From: Rhodocytophaga aerolata | GTDB lineage: Bacteria > Bacteroidota > Bacteroidia > Cytophagales > 172606-1 | Length of the DNA: 64,000 bases | Direction: 5' to 3' | NCBI RefSeq assembly: GCF_030503435.1 | Contig: NZ_JAUKPO010000034.1 | Span: 1 to 64,000, forward strand | In this document: positions 8,093 through 16,757 of the stretch, in pieces | Numbering within the stretch: position 1 is the stretch's first letter | How the letters are laid out: every line of letters begins with the position of its first letter | The notes under the pieces: generated by a model | Told to the model about the DNA's origin: nothing | The model's database searches: none | Seen by the model: only the letters and a program-made list of their open reading frames with translations | Program-made: the position numbers and the translations under genes

Positions 8093-8620
8093 ATGGAAAG
8101 TATTTTTTATAATAACTGGCAAAGTTTAGTTCGCATCTTAATCATTGGTGTGTTAGCGTATGCCTCATTAGTTATTTTATTAAGGGTTTCAGGGAAACGC
8201 ACCCTTACCAAAATGAATGCATTCGATTTTGTGGTAACTGTTGCCCTAGGCTCTACCCTGGCTAGTGTGCTATTAAGCAAAGACGTTACACTTAGCGACG
8301 GCATTCTGGCTTTCAGTGTGCTTATATTTTTGCAATATATTGTTACCTGGCTATCTGTACGCTCTAAATCATTCAGTAATTTTATTAAGTCTGAGCCTAG
8401 GCTGCTATTTTTCCAGGGACAGTTCTTGCAGAAAGCCATGCGGAGTGAACGAATTACAGAAAATGAGTTAATAGCTGTTGCCCGTAAAAACGGAATAAGC
8501 AGCCTTGAAGAGGTGGATGCCATGATACTGGAAACGAATGGAAAAGTAAATGTAATCGAGAAATTAAAACCCTCTACCCCCTCTCTGCTTTCAAACGTAA
8601 ACAGCGATGGTAAGCTGTAA
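8093..8620 (+). CDS. DUF421 family membrane protein
   Basis: A 175-residue protein of the DUF421 (YetF/YcaP-like) family. Three N-terminal helices precede a cytoplasmic alpha/beta domain. The family signature is clear: LLRVSGKRTLTKMNAFDFVV after the first helix, ALGSTLAS in the second, then the RLLFFQGQFLQKAM strand and an EELDAxxxE-type end (SSLEEVDAMILETNG). The function of the family is not established. It starts 22 nt after the MscS stop and is probably co-transcribed with it. Confidence 0.88.
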   Translation: MESIFYNNWQSLVRILIIGVLAYASLVILLRVSGKRTLTKMNAFDFVVTVALGSTLASVLLSKDVTLSDGILAFSVLIFLQYIVTWLSVRSKSFSNFIKSEPRLLFFQGQFLQKAMRSERITENELIAVARKNGISSLEEVDAMILETNGKVNVIEKLKPSTPSLLSNVNSDGKL

Positions 8621-8725
8621 ACCTAACTCATATAGTGCTTGAAAATTTAACCTGCAACGGGTTTGCCTTTATGAATAGATACTTACTGATTGTAAAGGTG
8701 CAAAAGGAGTAGCTGTATTTAGTAT

Positions 8726-9469
8726 ATGAATCAAAACCTGCTTTATTCGATTGCTGCCGCACTAGGGTTAATTATAACACACATTTTTGCCGGTAAATTA
8801 CGGTTTTTGCAAGTGTTGCCTCGGAGCAGATGGCTGTCGGGGGCAGGTGGCGTTTCAGTAGCCTATGTGTTTATTCATATTTTTCCTGAGCTTAACGAAG
8901 GCCAGAAAACTTTTACCCAGAATACGCCGGCATCTTTATCTTTTATAGAACATCATGTTTATCTGCTTGCATTACTAGGGTTTACGTTCTTCTATATGTT
9001 AGAGCGCTTTGTAAAAAAATACGGCAGTCACAAACCTTCTGCTCAAAAGGAACCCCAACATCGGCTATCAGTTTTCTGGATACACATTGTATCGTTTTCA
9101 ATTTATAATTTTTTGATTGGCTATCTGCTCAATCATCGGGAGGAGCAGACAATACAAAGTTTGATTTTCTATTTCATTGCCCTGGCTCTTCATTTTACTG
9201 TCAATGATTTTGGGTTACGGCAACATCATCACCATCGCTATGATCATACCGGGCGCTGGGTATTAGCAAGCGCTATTGCATTCGGCTGGTTAGTGGGCAT
9301 GGTTGTAGATGTAGATATCCATGTTGTTACCACCTTGTTTGCCTTCCTGGCTGGCAGTATAGTGTTAAATAGTATGAAAGAGGAACTTCCCGAAGACAGG
9401 GAAAGTAGTCCAGGGGCCTTTTTGTGTGGGGTAACGCTCTATGCGTTGCTGTTGCTGGCATCTCAATAG
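8726..9469 (+). CDS. Polytopic membrane protein, ZIP-like
   Basis: A 247-residue protein with about eight hydrophobic segments. The stretch GGVSVAYVFIHIFPELNEGQ resembles helix 4 of ZIP metal transporters, and a His cluster (QHHHHRY) sits in the middle of the protein near residue 168. The second ZIP metal-binding helix is not clearly recognisable, so I leave the substrate open. The ATG at 8726 is the first in frame. AAAGGAG lies about 18 nt upstream, farther than usual. It could be an independent gene after the MscS-DUF421 pair. Confidence 0.6.
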   Translation: MNQNLLYSIAAALGLIITHIFAGKLRFLQVLPRSRWLSGAGGVSVAYVFIHIFPELNEGQKTFTQNTPASLSFIEHHVYLLALLGFTFFYMLERFVKKYGSHKPSAQKEPQHRLSVFWIHIVSFSIYNFLIGYLLNHREEQTIQSLIFYFIALALHFTVNDFGLRQHHHHRYDHTGRWVLASAIAFGWLVGMVVDVDIHVVTTLFAFLAGSIVLNSMKEELPEDRESSPGAFLCGVTLYALLLLASQ

Positions 9470-9499
9470 ACTGGACGCCAGATAAGCCAATGTTTTTTC

Positions 9500-9928
9500 C
9501 TACTCTACATACAAGGTGTCAATATAAGTAAACAGTTCCTCCGGGCTTAAAAATCCTTCTTTACGCAATTTTACTTCCCCGTCTTTTCCCACCAATACAT
9601 GTATAAATTGATCTTCTTTAACCTGATGCTTTCTTTACAGGCTGAGCACCTGGACTGAATTGAGCCTTTTATTTTCGGGGTTTAATCCACTCCTGAGAAA
9701 AAGCCTGTAAACCTGTACATCCCTTTCGGCAAGCCTTTCTACATTTTTTACTAACATCGCTTCTTCACGTTAATAGAGGGACAAATCCCGTTTGGGAGTA
9801 AATATAAGCAGTAACCTGTTCTGGTAGATAAGGTCATCGGGAAGTTGCACGCTTTGGGTACCTAGTTAGGCACACGCTACTCCAATCAGGAAAACTACTA
9901 TCTGTAGAAAACAGGCGACTTTTTTCAT
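9500..9928 (-). pseudogene. DUF4174 protein, dead copy
   Basis: Read leftward from the ATG at 9928, one frame of 143 codons matches the intact DUF4174 protein at 61361-61810 from end to end: a signal peptide ending in VACA, then LPDDLIYxNRLLLIFTP, DxQVYRLF, GLNPENxxLNS, EDQF, KDGExKLRKEG and a final IDTLYV. The frame holds three internal TAA stops (after the signal peptide, at the position of Gln in REE's upstream neighbour, and after VLSL), but no frameshift. Three stops rule out a sequencing slip, so this is a true pseudogene. Its orientation relative to the other module genes is opposite to that of the intact copy in locus B. Confidence 0.85.
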
Positions 9929-9987
9929 AAGCAGAAGTAAACAAAATGCTTTCAGACGTAAAGAAAGTCAATGGCAAGCTTTAAAGA

Positions 9988-10464
9988 TCAGGCTATTTGC
10001 CACTGAACCATTGATGCATGTGCACCACCGCCATTTATATCAGGAATAATGGTAAGTTCCATAGCGGTTATTCCTTGTAGTTGCACCCTATACTCCTCTA
10101 CCTGCAGGCACGTATCTGGCGGGCTGAAGGTATATTGCTGACGCAGAATTTCCTGGTAACTTATTCCGCCATCAGCCGAGTAACGCAGTAAAAATTCCTG
10201 GGTGCGGGCTTGAGTTTCTTCCCTGAAGAGCAGACGGATGCATTCACTATTTTGAGGATGATCAAACAACAGGCGAATGGTTTGCTTACCAGGATTTGCG
10301 GCTCGCCAGGTAGAATCTGTATCCGGCGAAAAAGCATTTTCAATGGGATTAGCGATCTGCTCAGAAGTAAACTCTACCTGTGTCAGGCTCTCCAGATCAA
10401 GCCATTGCTGATCTACAGAAACAGGATTTTGTACGGAAGCCTCTATTCGTTTTTTTCTCATCAC
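9988..10464 (-). CDS. Carbohydrate-binding (F5/8C-like) domain protein
   Basis: A 158-residue protein without signal peptide. It has the look of a single discoidin/F5-8C-like beta-sandwich: an N-terminal IEASVQNPV segment, a conserved ENAFSPDTDSTWRAANPGKQ stretch (the 'shift in composition on binding' loop of such domains), then RLLFDHPQ, a YSADGGISYQEILRQQY strand pair and a C-terminal ELTIIPDINGG strand. Proteins of this length are often annotated as carbohydrate-binding proteins in bacteria. The ligand is unknown and the cytoplasmic location is odd for a sugar binder. It stands alone between the DUF4174 pseudogene and a divergent lipoprotein gene. Confidence 0.65.
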   Translation of the reverse strand: MMRKKRIEASVQNPVSVDQQWLDLESLTQVEFTSEQIANPIENAFSPDTDSTWRAANPGKQTIRLLFDHPQNSECIRLLFREETQARTQEFLLRYSADGGISYQEILRQQYTFSPPDTCLQVEEYRVQLQGITAMELTIIPDINGGGAHASMVQWQIA

Positions 10465-10777
10465 AAAAGATTTAGCAGGAACAGAATTTCAACGGCTGAT
10501 TTAAATGCTGTAAAGCAAGCAATGAATACAGAAATGCATAAGTGTTTTCATTTTGATGAACGGCAAACAAGCCATAAGGTTTTATTTATACAGCTTTATT
10601 ACACAAGCTATATAATGGAAATTTACTATTTATCAGAGTAAGACCAAAGTAAGTAGGCAATCAATTATCAATTCAATACGTGATAAAAAGACGAATAATT
10701 TTTAAAATTTTAACCTAATTTTTGAATTTTTACGTAGGTAATAATAGGTGTATTATTTTTAACTAAACCACGGAAAA
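10465..10777. other. A/T-rich divergent intergenic region
   Basis: No gene is seen. The part from 10680 to 10770 is very A/T-rich and precedes the lipoprotein gene at 10778, so it most likely holds that gene's promoter. Confidence 0.5.
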
Positions 10778-11272
10778 ATGAAATACTTCAATAAACTAGT
10801 AAATGTAGGGATACATGCTATTATAATAGGTACTTTTTGCGTTGCTACAATTGGCTGTAGTACTAATAAAACGGTAACCAGAGAAGATGTAGACAAAAAC
10901 ATAGAAGAAGCCAGGGAAGCAACACAAGAGGCTAAAGAGCAAACCCAACAGGCTATTGAAACGAGAAAAGAGTTCACAGCCGATTCCAGAGAAAACAAAA
11001 TAACAGCATTAGAAAAACGCATCCAGGAAATAGAGAAGCGTGTAGATGAACTGAAGAAAATTGCAAAAGACTCTCCCAATCAAAGTGCAACGGAAAATGT
11101 GAATCAAGCCATCAACGATCTACAAGTTGAAAAAAATATCGTAACAAATAGAATAGAGCAGGTGAAATCTATAGAAGAAAAAGATTGGAGTACGGCTTAT
11201 ACTGAAATAGATGAGGCAGTTAAAAAAATTGAAAACACATTAACCAACCTGACGCAAAGCCTGAAAGAATAA
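10778..11272 (+). CDS. Coiled-coil lipoprotein
   Basis: A 164-residue exported protein. A hydrophobic signal of about 26 residues ends in IGC (Cys27), typical of a lipoprotein. Almost all the rest is charged and helical (repeated EAREATQEAKEQTQQAIE-type heptads, then ITALEKRIQEIEKRVDEL), so it should form a long coiled coil, possibly a trimer or antiparallel hairpin, like small Lpp-type periplasmic proteins. No named family is recognised. It is monocistronic in appearance, with A/T-rich DNA on both sides. Confidence 0.8.
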   Translation: MKYFNKLVNVGIHAIIIGTFCVATIGCSTNKTVTREDVDKNIEEAREATQEAKEQTQQAIETRKEFTADSRENKITALEKRIQEIEKRVDELKKIAKDSPNQSATENVNQAINDLQVEKNIVTNRIEQVKSIEEKDWSTAYTEIDEAVKKIENTLTNLTQSLKE

Positions 11273-11543
11273 ATCCTTCTGATTTTGAGCTTGGGAATTT
11301 GAAATGGAAATCATTTTCTACTATTATCTGGAGCAATAAGTTAGGGCTTATTGCACAGCTAATAACAACATATGTTATTCTCAATCGGATCCCTTCCGGC
11401 TGCTTTGTACGTATACCTTATTTATTGAATCTAAATAAGTTATCGGACTATCAGTGAGCTAACGCAAAATCAACTGAGCAATCAATAATTAGCGAATACC
11501 ATTATTAATTTTCATTCATTTTTTAACTTAAACAAGTACTACT

Positions 11544-11888
11544 ATGCAGAAACATAATCATCAGGAATTAATTCAGACCATACTAGATTGTGCCCTCGCT
11601 TGCGAAGCTTGTGCCACTGCCTGTTTGCAAGAAGACGATGTAAAAATGATGGCTGCCTGTATTGCCCTTGACCGCGACTGCGCAGATATCTGTACACAAG
11701 CTGCCCGGTTATTGCAACGGGACTCAAAGATTGCCCACCAATACCTGGTACTTTGCGAAGAAATTTGCAGGATGTGTGGAGACGAATGCGCCAAACACAA
11801 AGCTGACCATTGCCGTAAATGCGCTGAAGCCTGCCGTAAATGTGCAGAGGCTTGTCATGCACACCACGAACCAATTACTCAAAGTTAA
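11544..11888 (+). CDS. Four-helix-bundle copper-binding (Csp-like) Cys-rich protein
   Basis: A 114-residue protein with about 18 Cys residues in regular CxxxC spacing along four predicted helices (LDCALACEACATAC, CIALDRDCADIC, CEEICRMCGDEC, CRKCAEACRKCAEAC). This is the pattern of the DUF326 / copper storage protein (Csp) family, in which Cys thiols line the core of a four-helix bundle and bind many Cu(I) ions. There is no signal peptide, so it is a cytosolic Csp3-like type. A HxHH tail could also bind metal. It sits next to, but points toward, the RND efflux operon. That operon is of the multidrug (HAE1) type rather than CusA, so a copper link is only suggestive. Confidence 0.88.
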   Translation: MQKHNHQELIQTILDCALACEACATACLQEDDVKMMAACIALDRDCADICTQAARLLQRDSKIAHQYLVLCEEICRMCGDECAKHKADHCRKCAEACRKCAEACHAHHEPITQS

Positions 11889-11916
11889 TCCAATTAATCC
11901 TTCAAATAAATACTTT

Positions 11917-11950
11917 CTGGACGCCCTCTAACAAGGCATTCAGCGTCCAG
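11917..11950. repeat. Inverted repeat between convergent genes
   Basis: CTGGACGC and GCGTCCAG form a perfect 8-bp stem around an 18-nt loop. It lies between the convergent Csp-like gene and the efflux outer-membrane gene and may act as a terminator or processing hairpin, although no T run follows. A similar CTGGACGCCAG stretch occurs after the ZIP-like gene, near 9472. Confidence 0.45.
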
Positions 11951-12046
11951 AGAGCATTTATCTTATATAATTTACTAGATAAGCAACCTTGCTACAAGCC
12001 TTCTGTCTAGAATATGTAGTACAGCTTTAAATAAATACACGCAATC

Positions 12047-13495
12047 TCACTCCCATCCGCCACCCAGTGCCCGGTAAAGATCTATTATTGATAAAAATTG
12101 CTGTTTCTTAGTAGCTGTTAACTGAAGTTCTGCCTCTAGCACATTTCTTTGCGCTGTTACTACTTCCAGGTAAGTGGCAAATCCGGCCACAAACAGGTCG
12201 TTGGCCGTAGAGGCTGCCTGGCGTAGTACGTCTACTTGCTGCTCTTTCAGTTCGGTTACGCGTCTGTAATTTTCGATGCTTTCCAGGCTTGTTACTGTTT
12301 CGCTAAATCCTGCTAATATGGCTTTCTGATACTCGTAAAATGCTTCTTTGCTTACAGATACCCTTTGATTGTAAACAGACTTAACTCTTTTCCTATTAAG
12401 TAAAGGAGCTGTTAAGCCACCCAGCAAGCCATAAGCAATAGAGGCCGGGTTAAAAAGCATAGCTGCATTGAATGAATTAAATCCCAGATAAGGAGAAATA
12501 GTAAGGGAAGGAAAATAAGCTGCCTTGGCCGCATCTATATCTGCCTTACTGGCAGCAAGCGATAGTTCTGCCTGCCGGATGTCCGGCCTACGGCGAAGCA
12601 TACCCGATGGGATACCCGCTTGTATGGTCTGGGGTAGGGCCTGTTCCATTAAAGGGTTGCCTCTGGCAATGGTCTGTGGATATCTACCCATTAACAGATT
12701 TAATTTATTGGTAGTAGCTACAATTTTTTGTTGTACCTGTGCTTCCAGGCTTTTGGTATTGAGCAGTTGGGCACTGAATTGTTGTACAGCCAGCTGAGTT
12801 ACCCTACCTGCCATTTTTTGCACTTCTACCAACTCTACAGCTTTTTGCTGCAATTGGATGTTCTGCCGGATAATTTCCAACTCATAATCCAATCCCAGCA
12901 GTTCATAATAGGCACTTGCCACTTGTGCTACTAAGGCTGTTTTTACCAGATACCTGCCTTTTTCACTTGCCAGAAAATGCAAATAGGCAGCTTTTTTCTG
13001 GTTTCTCAATTTGCCCCATATGTCAATTTCCCAGGAGCTGCTTAGGCCTAAAAAATAATCAGGTGTAGGCGTAGGAATTCTGCGGTCTCCACTAATATTT
13101 TCAGATAAGTTGGTGTCATAATTACCTACTCCATTCATAGTGTAATCTCCAAACTTTTCTACACCGGCTTTGGCTACCACATCTAAGGAGGGAAGCAAAG
13201 CACCCTTTCTGGCCAGTATACCTGCCCTAGCCCTCTCTACCCGTTGAATGGCAATTAGTACATCCGGATTATTACTCAGGGCTGTATCTATTAGATTGGT
13301 CAAGTATTGATCTGCAAAAAATTCTTTCCATGACATATAGCCAATACTTACTGAATCGGCACCTGCTCTTTGAGAAAAAGAATCAGGCATTTTTGCAGCA
13401 ACCGGCTGGTGTACTGGTGCAGACACTTTACAACCGCCCAGGGTAAGTAAACAAATGAGAAATAAGTATAATATATTGGATTTATCTGAATGCAT
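12047..13495 (-). CDS. RND efflux outer-membrane factor (TolC/OprM family lipoprotein)
   Basis: I take the ATG at 13495 (482 residues). The frame is open further upstream but overlaps the pump gene. The N-terminus is a lipoprotein signal with Cys22 (LGGC). The body has the two repeated OEP domains of the NodT/OprM type, with long helical stretches (RVERARAGILARKG; GMLRRRPDIRQAELSLAASKADI) and the beta segment SSWEIDIWGKLRN. It should form the trimeric outer-membrane duct of the tripartite pump encoded just upstream. The gap to the pump stop is 11 nt, so they are one operon in the order adaptor, pump, duct. Confidence 0.93.
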   Translation of the reverse strand: MHSDKSNILYLFLICLLTLGGCKVSAPVHQPVAAKMPDSFSQRAGADSVSIGYMSWKEFFADQYLTNLIDTALSNNPDVLIAIQRVERARAGILARKGALLPSLDVVAKAGVEKFGDYTMNGVGNYDTNLSENISGDRRIPTPTPDYFLGLSSSWEIDIWGKLRNQKKAAYLHFLASEKGRYLVKTALVAQVASAYYELLGLDYELEIIRQNIQLQQKAVELVEVQKMAGRVTQLAVQQFSAQLLNTKSLEAQVQQKIVATTNKLNLLMGRYPQTIARGNPLMEQALPQTIQAGIPSGMLRRRPDIRQAELSLAASKADIDAAKAAYFPSLTISPYLGFNSFNAAMLFNPASIAYGLLGGLTAPLLNRKRVKSVYNQRVSVSKEAFYEYQKAILAGFSETVTSLESIENYRRVTELKEQQVDVLRQAASTANDLFVAGFATYLEVVTAQRNVLEAELQLTATKKQQFLSIIDLYRALGGGWE

Positions 13496-13506
13496 ATAAA
13501 ATCTGA

Positions 13507-16500
13507 TTAATGAGTGGAAATGGAAACTTCTTCTTCGGTTAATGGGGTAGCTGTTCTGGATTTGCGTTTGTCTGTTAAACCGGCAAATAGCACATATAAG
13601 CCAGGGATCAGTATTACGCCAAACAATGTACCTATCAGCATGCCTCCGGCGGCGGCTGTACCAATAGAGCGGTTGCCTAGGGCACCTGCCCCACTTGCCA
13701 TACATAGAGGAATCAATCCTGCGATAAAGGCAAAAGATGTCATTAATATAGGCCGTAGCCTGGCTCCTGCTCCTTCTACGGCTGCTTTCAGCAAAGAGTA
13801 TCCTTCCTGCCTGCGTTGCACGGCAAACTCAACAATGAGAATGGCATTTTTGCCAAGCAAACCAATGAGCATGACAAGTGCCACCTGGGCATAAATGTTA
13901 TTTTGCAGGCCAAACAGTTTTAATGCCAAAAAAGCGCCAAAAATACCAGTAGGCAACGATAAAATGACTGGTAGTGGCAGGAGGAAGCTTTCGTACTGAG
14001 CAGCGAGTAGCAAATAGACGAACACCAGGCAGATAATGAAAATATACATTGTTTGATTGCCGGATAAAATTTCCTCCCTGGTCATCCCTGACCATTCGTA
14101 ACTATATCCTCTGGGCAGGGTTTCTTTTGCTACCCTCTCCACTGCTTCTATGGCATCGCCACTACTGTAGCCAGGAGCAGGACTTCCATTAATCATGGCT
14201 GAGGTGTACATATTGTAGCGTGTGAGCTGTTCGGGGCCATATACTCTTTCCAGTTTGATGAAAGTAGAAAAAGGCACCATCTCTCCGTCTTTATTCTTGA
14301 CAAATAGGTTCAGTACATCTTCTGGCTTGGCCCGGTAATCAGGTGCTGCTTGCACCATTACTTTGTACATCTGGCCAAAGCGGATAAAGTTAGACGCATA
14401 ATAACTACCCAGCAAGGTTTGTAGGGTGTTCATGGCATTGTCAATAGTTACTCCTTTTTTTGCTGCCATCTCCTGGTCTACATGGATCATGTATTGTGGA
14501 AAGCTGGCATCAAAGCTGGTAAAGGCGCTACTAATTTCTGGTGCACTTTTGAGAGCTTCCGTGAATTTATCCGCCACTTCTGCCGTTGCCTGTAATTTTC
14601 CGCTTCTTCCGCGGTCTAGCAAACGGAGTTCAAACCCACTAGAATTACCAAAGCCGGGTACGGTTGGAGGTGGAAAAAACTCAATTTTTGCATCAGAGAT
14701 ATATCTGGTTTGTTCCTGCAGGCGGGCAATAATATCGTCTGCAGATACAGTACGCTCATCCCAGGCCTTCATGTTGATCATACCCATGCCATAAGATGCG
14801 CCTGCAGCCTCTGTCAGCAGACTATACCCGGCCAGAGTGGATACATTTTCTACAGCATCTATACGGCGGGCAGTCTGTTCAATTTTGCCTAGTACTTCTT
14901 CCGTGCGTTCTACCGTTGCACCAGAGGGCGTAGTTACGTTTACATAAATCATCCCCTGGTCTTCTGTAGGAATAAAACCAGTTGGCAGAATAGCATTTAC
15001 TCCCCAGGTGGCTGCAAAGAAGAGAAGCAACAACCCTACTGTAACCAGCCTTCTTCCAGCTAAATAATGAACTGTTCTGCGGTATTTGTTTTCTACAGCT
15101 TCATACCCTTTATTGAATTTACCGAATGCCCAGCCCAATACGCCTTTTCTTTGCTGGCCATGTTTGTTTTTTAGCAGCAATGCACACAAGGCCGGGGTAA
15201 GGGTTAGCGCATTTATCCCGGAAATCACAATGGCAATAGCCAGGGTAAGAGAGAACTGGCGGTAGAATATACCCACCGGCCCAGACATAAAAGCCACCGG
15301 CACAAAAACAGCCGACATCACAAGTGTAATGGCAACAATGGCTCCGCTAATCTCTTTCATGGCGGCAAACGTTGCTTCTCTGGGTGACAAGTGTTCCTCC
15401 TCCATTTTTGAATGCACGGCTTCTACCACCACGATGGCATTATCTACCACAATTCCTATAGCCAGCACCATGGCAAAGAGGGTAAGCAAGTTGATAGAGA
15501 AGCCGAGCATGTCCATGAAGAAAAATGTACCGATAAGGGCTACCGGAACAGCAAGCGCCGGAATCAGGGTAGACCGCCAATCTTGCAGGAAGATAAATAC
15601 CACCAGAGAAACCAAGACAAATGCCTCTATCAGGGTGCGTAGAACCTCATACATGGAAGCATCCAGGAAACGCGACACATCGTAGGCAATGTTATAGGTC
15701 ATACCCGGGGGAAATGAGCTTTTTTTGAGCTCTGCCATCCGTAGTTTTACATTTTCTATTACTTCACTGGCATTGGAACCTGGCCGCTGTTTAATCATAA
15801 TAGAAGCAGATGGCCGTCCGTCGGTTTTGGAGGACATGCTATAGTCCATAGAACCAAACTCAATGCCTGCTACATCTTTTAGCTTAAGAATAGAGCCATC
15901 TTTATTAGCCCGAATTACAATACTTTCGTACTGTGCGGGCTCAAAGAACTTTCCGGTATAGCGCAGCACATATTGCAGCATTTGAGGTGTTTTTTCAGAG
16001 CTTTCGCCTGCTTTACCTGGAGCTGCCTCTACATTCTGGCTGCGGATGGCTTCAATTACTTCATCGGTAGATACCTGGTAAGCTGCCATACGGTCTGGCT
16101 TAAGCCACACCCGCATAGAATATTCACGGGAGCCCATAATTTCACAAAAGCCCACACCATCTATCCGTTTTAACTCCTGCAACACATTAATGTCGGCAAA
16201 GTTGTAAACAAACTTCTCTCCCACCGACGGATCTTCGTTGATGATATTGAGGTAAAGCAACATACTGTTTACTTCTTTCTCAGTGGTTACCCCGGCCTTA
16301 ATCACCTCTTCCGGCAACTCGTCAATAATGGTTTGCACGCGGTTTTGTACATTCACTGCTGCCAGGTCAGGATCAATGCCTACATCAAAGAACACCTGTA
16401 TGAGTGTAGTCCCATTGTTACTGGAAACAGAGGTCATATAGGTCATGCCCGGTACGCCGTTGATGGCTCTTTCCAGGGGGGTTGCTACCGCTTTGGTACA

Positions 16501-16668
16501 TACTTCTGCATTGGCTCCAGTATATTTGGCAGTAACAGTAACGGAGGGTGGAACAATTTCCGGGAACTGGGTAACTGGCAGAGTAGACATGGACAGCAAC
16601 CCCATTAGGGTAATAAATAAGGATATAACTAAGGAGAGGACAGGTCTTTTTATAAATATATCAAACAT
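13507..16668 (-). CDS. RND multidrug efflux pump, AcrB/HAE1 type
   Basis: A 1053-residue inner-membrane transporter, the normal length for AcrB/MexB relatives. Twelve membrane helices and two large periplasmic loops are evident. The N-terminus FIKRPVLSLVISLFITLMG and the PTxFIPTEDQGMIYV segment are diagnostic of the HAE1 family. The proton-relay helix 4 reads AIGIVVDNAIVVVE: the first Asp of the AcrB pair is kept and the second is Asn, a common variant outside Proteobacteria. Helix 10 has the relay Lys in LLGKNAILIVEFA. It would export amphiphilic drugs, bile-type compounds or detergents by proton antiport. It lies between the adaptor and duct genes. No TetR-type repressor is nearby. Confidence 0.95.
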   Translation of the reverse strand: MFDIFIKRPVLSLVISLFITLMGLLSMSTLPVTQFPEIVPPSVTVTAKYTGANAEVCTKAVATPLERAINGVPGMTYMTSVSSNNGTTLIQVFFDVGIDPDLAAVNVQNRVQTIIDELPEEVIKAGVTTEKEVNSMLLYLNIINEDPSVGEKFVYNFADINVLQELKRIDGVGFCEIMGSREYSMRVWLKPDRMAAYQVSTDEVIEAIRSQNVEAAPGKAGESSEKTPQMLQYVLRYTGKFFEPAQYESIVIRANKDGSILKLKDVAGIEFGSMDYSMSSKTDGRPSASIMIKQRPGSNASEVIENVKLRMAELKKSSFPPGMTYNIAYDVSRFLDASMYEVLRTLIEAFVLVSLVVFIFLQDWRSTLIPALAVPVALIGTFFFMDMLGFSINLLTLFAMVLAIGIVVDNAIVVVEAVHSKMEEEHLSPREATFAAMKEISGAIVAITLVMSAVFVPVAFMSGPVGIFYRQFSLTLAIAIVISGINALTLTPALCALLLKNKHGQQRKGVLGWAFGKFNKGYEAVENKYRRTVHYLAGRRLVTVGLLLLFFAATWGVNAILPTGFIPTEDQGMIYVNVTTPSGATVERTEEVLGKIEQTARRIDAVENVSTLAGYSLLTEAAGASYGMGMINMKAWDERTVSADDIIARLQEQTRYISDAKIEFFPPPTVPGFGNSSGFELRLLDRGRSGKLQATAEVADKFTEALKSAPEISSAFTSFDASFPQYMIHVDQEMAAKKGVTIDNAMNTLQTLLGSYYASNFIRFGQMYKVMVQAAPDYRAKPEDVLNLFVKNKDGEMVPFSTFIKLERVYGPEQLTRYNMYTSAMINGSPAPGYSSGDAIEAVERVAKETLPRGYSYEWSGMTREEILSGNQTMYIFIICLVFVYLLLAAQYESFLLPLPVILSLPTGIFGAFLALKLFGLQNNIYAQVALVMLIGLLGKNAILIVEFAVQRRQEGYSLLKAAVEGAGARLRPILMTSFAFIAGLIPLCMASGAGALGNRSIGTAAAGGMLIGTLFGVILIPGLYVLFAGLTDKRKSRTATPLTEEEVSISTH

Positions 16669-16757
16669 GAATTTTGCGTTCTAAGCGGTTAATAGTTTTT
16701 ACATATAATTTAAGGTTAGATCAGCCAAAGCACAATGCTGTGCTGGCTATTGGATGT

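Noticed and set aside
15329-15685. Long plus-strand frames inside the RND pump gene
   Set aside because: They lie opposite a strongly supported gene and lack any family signature.
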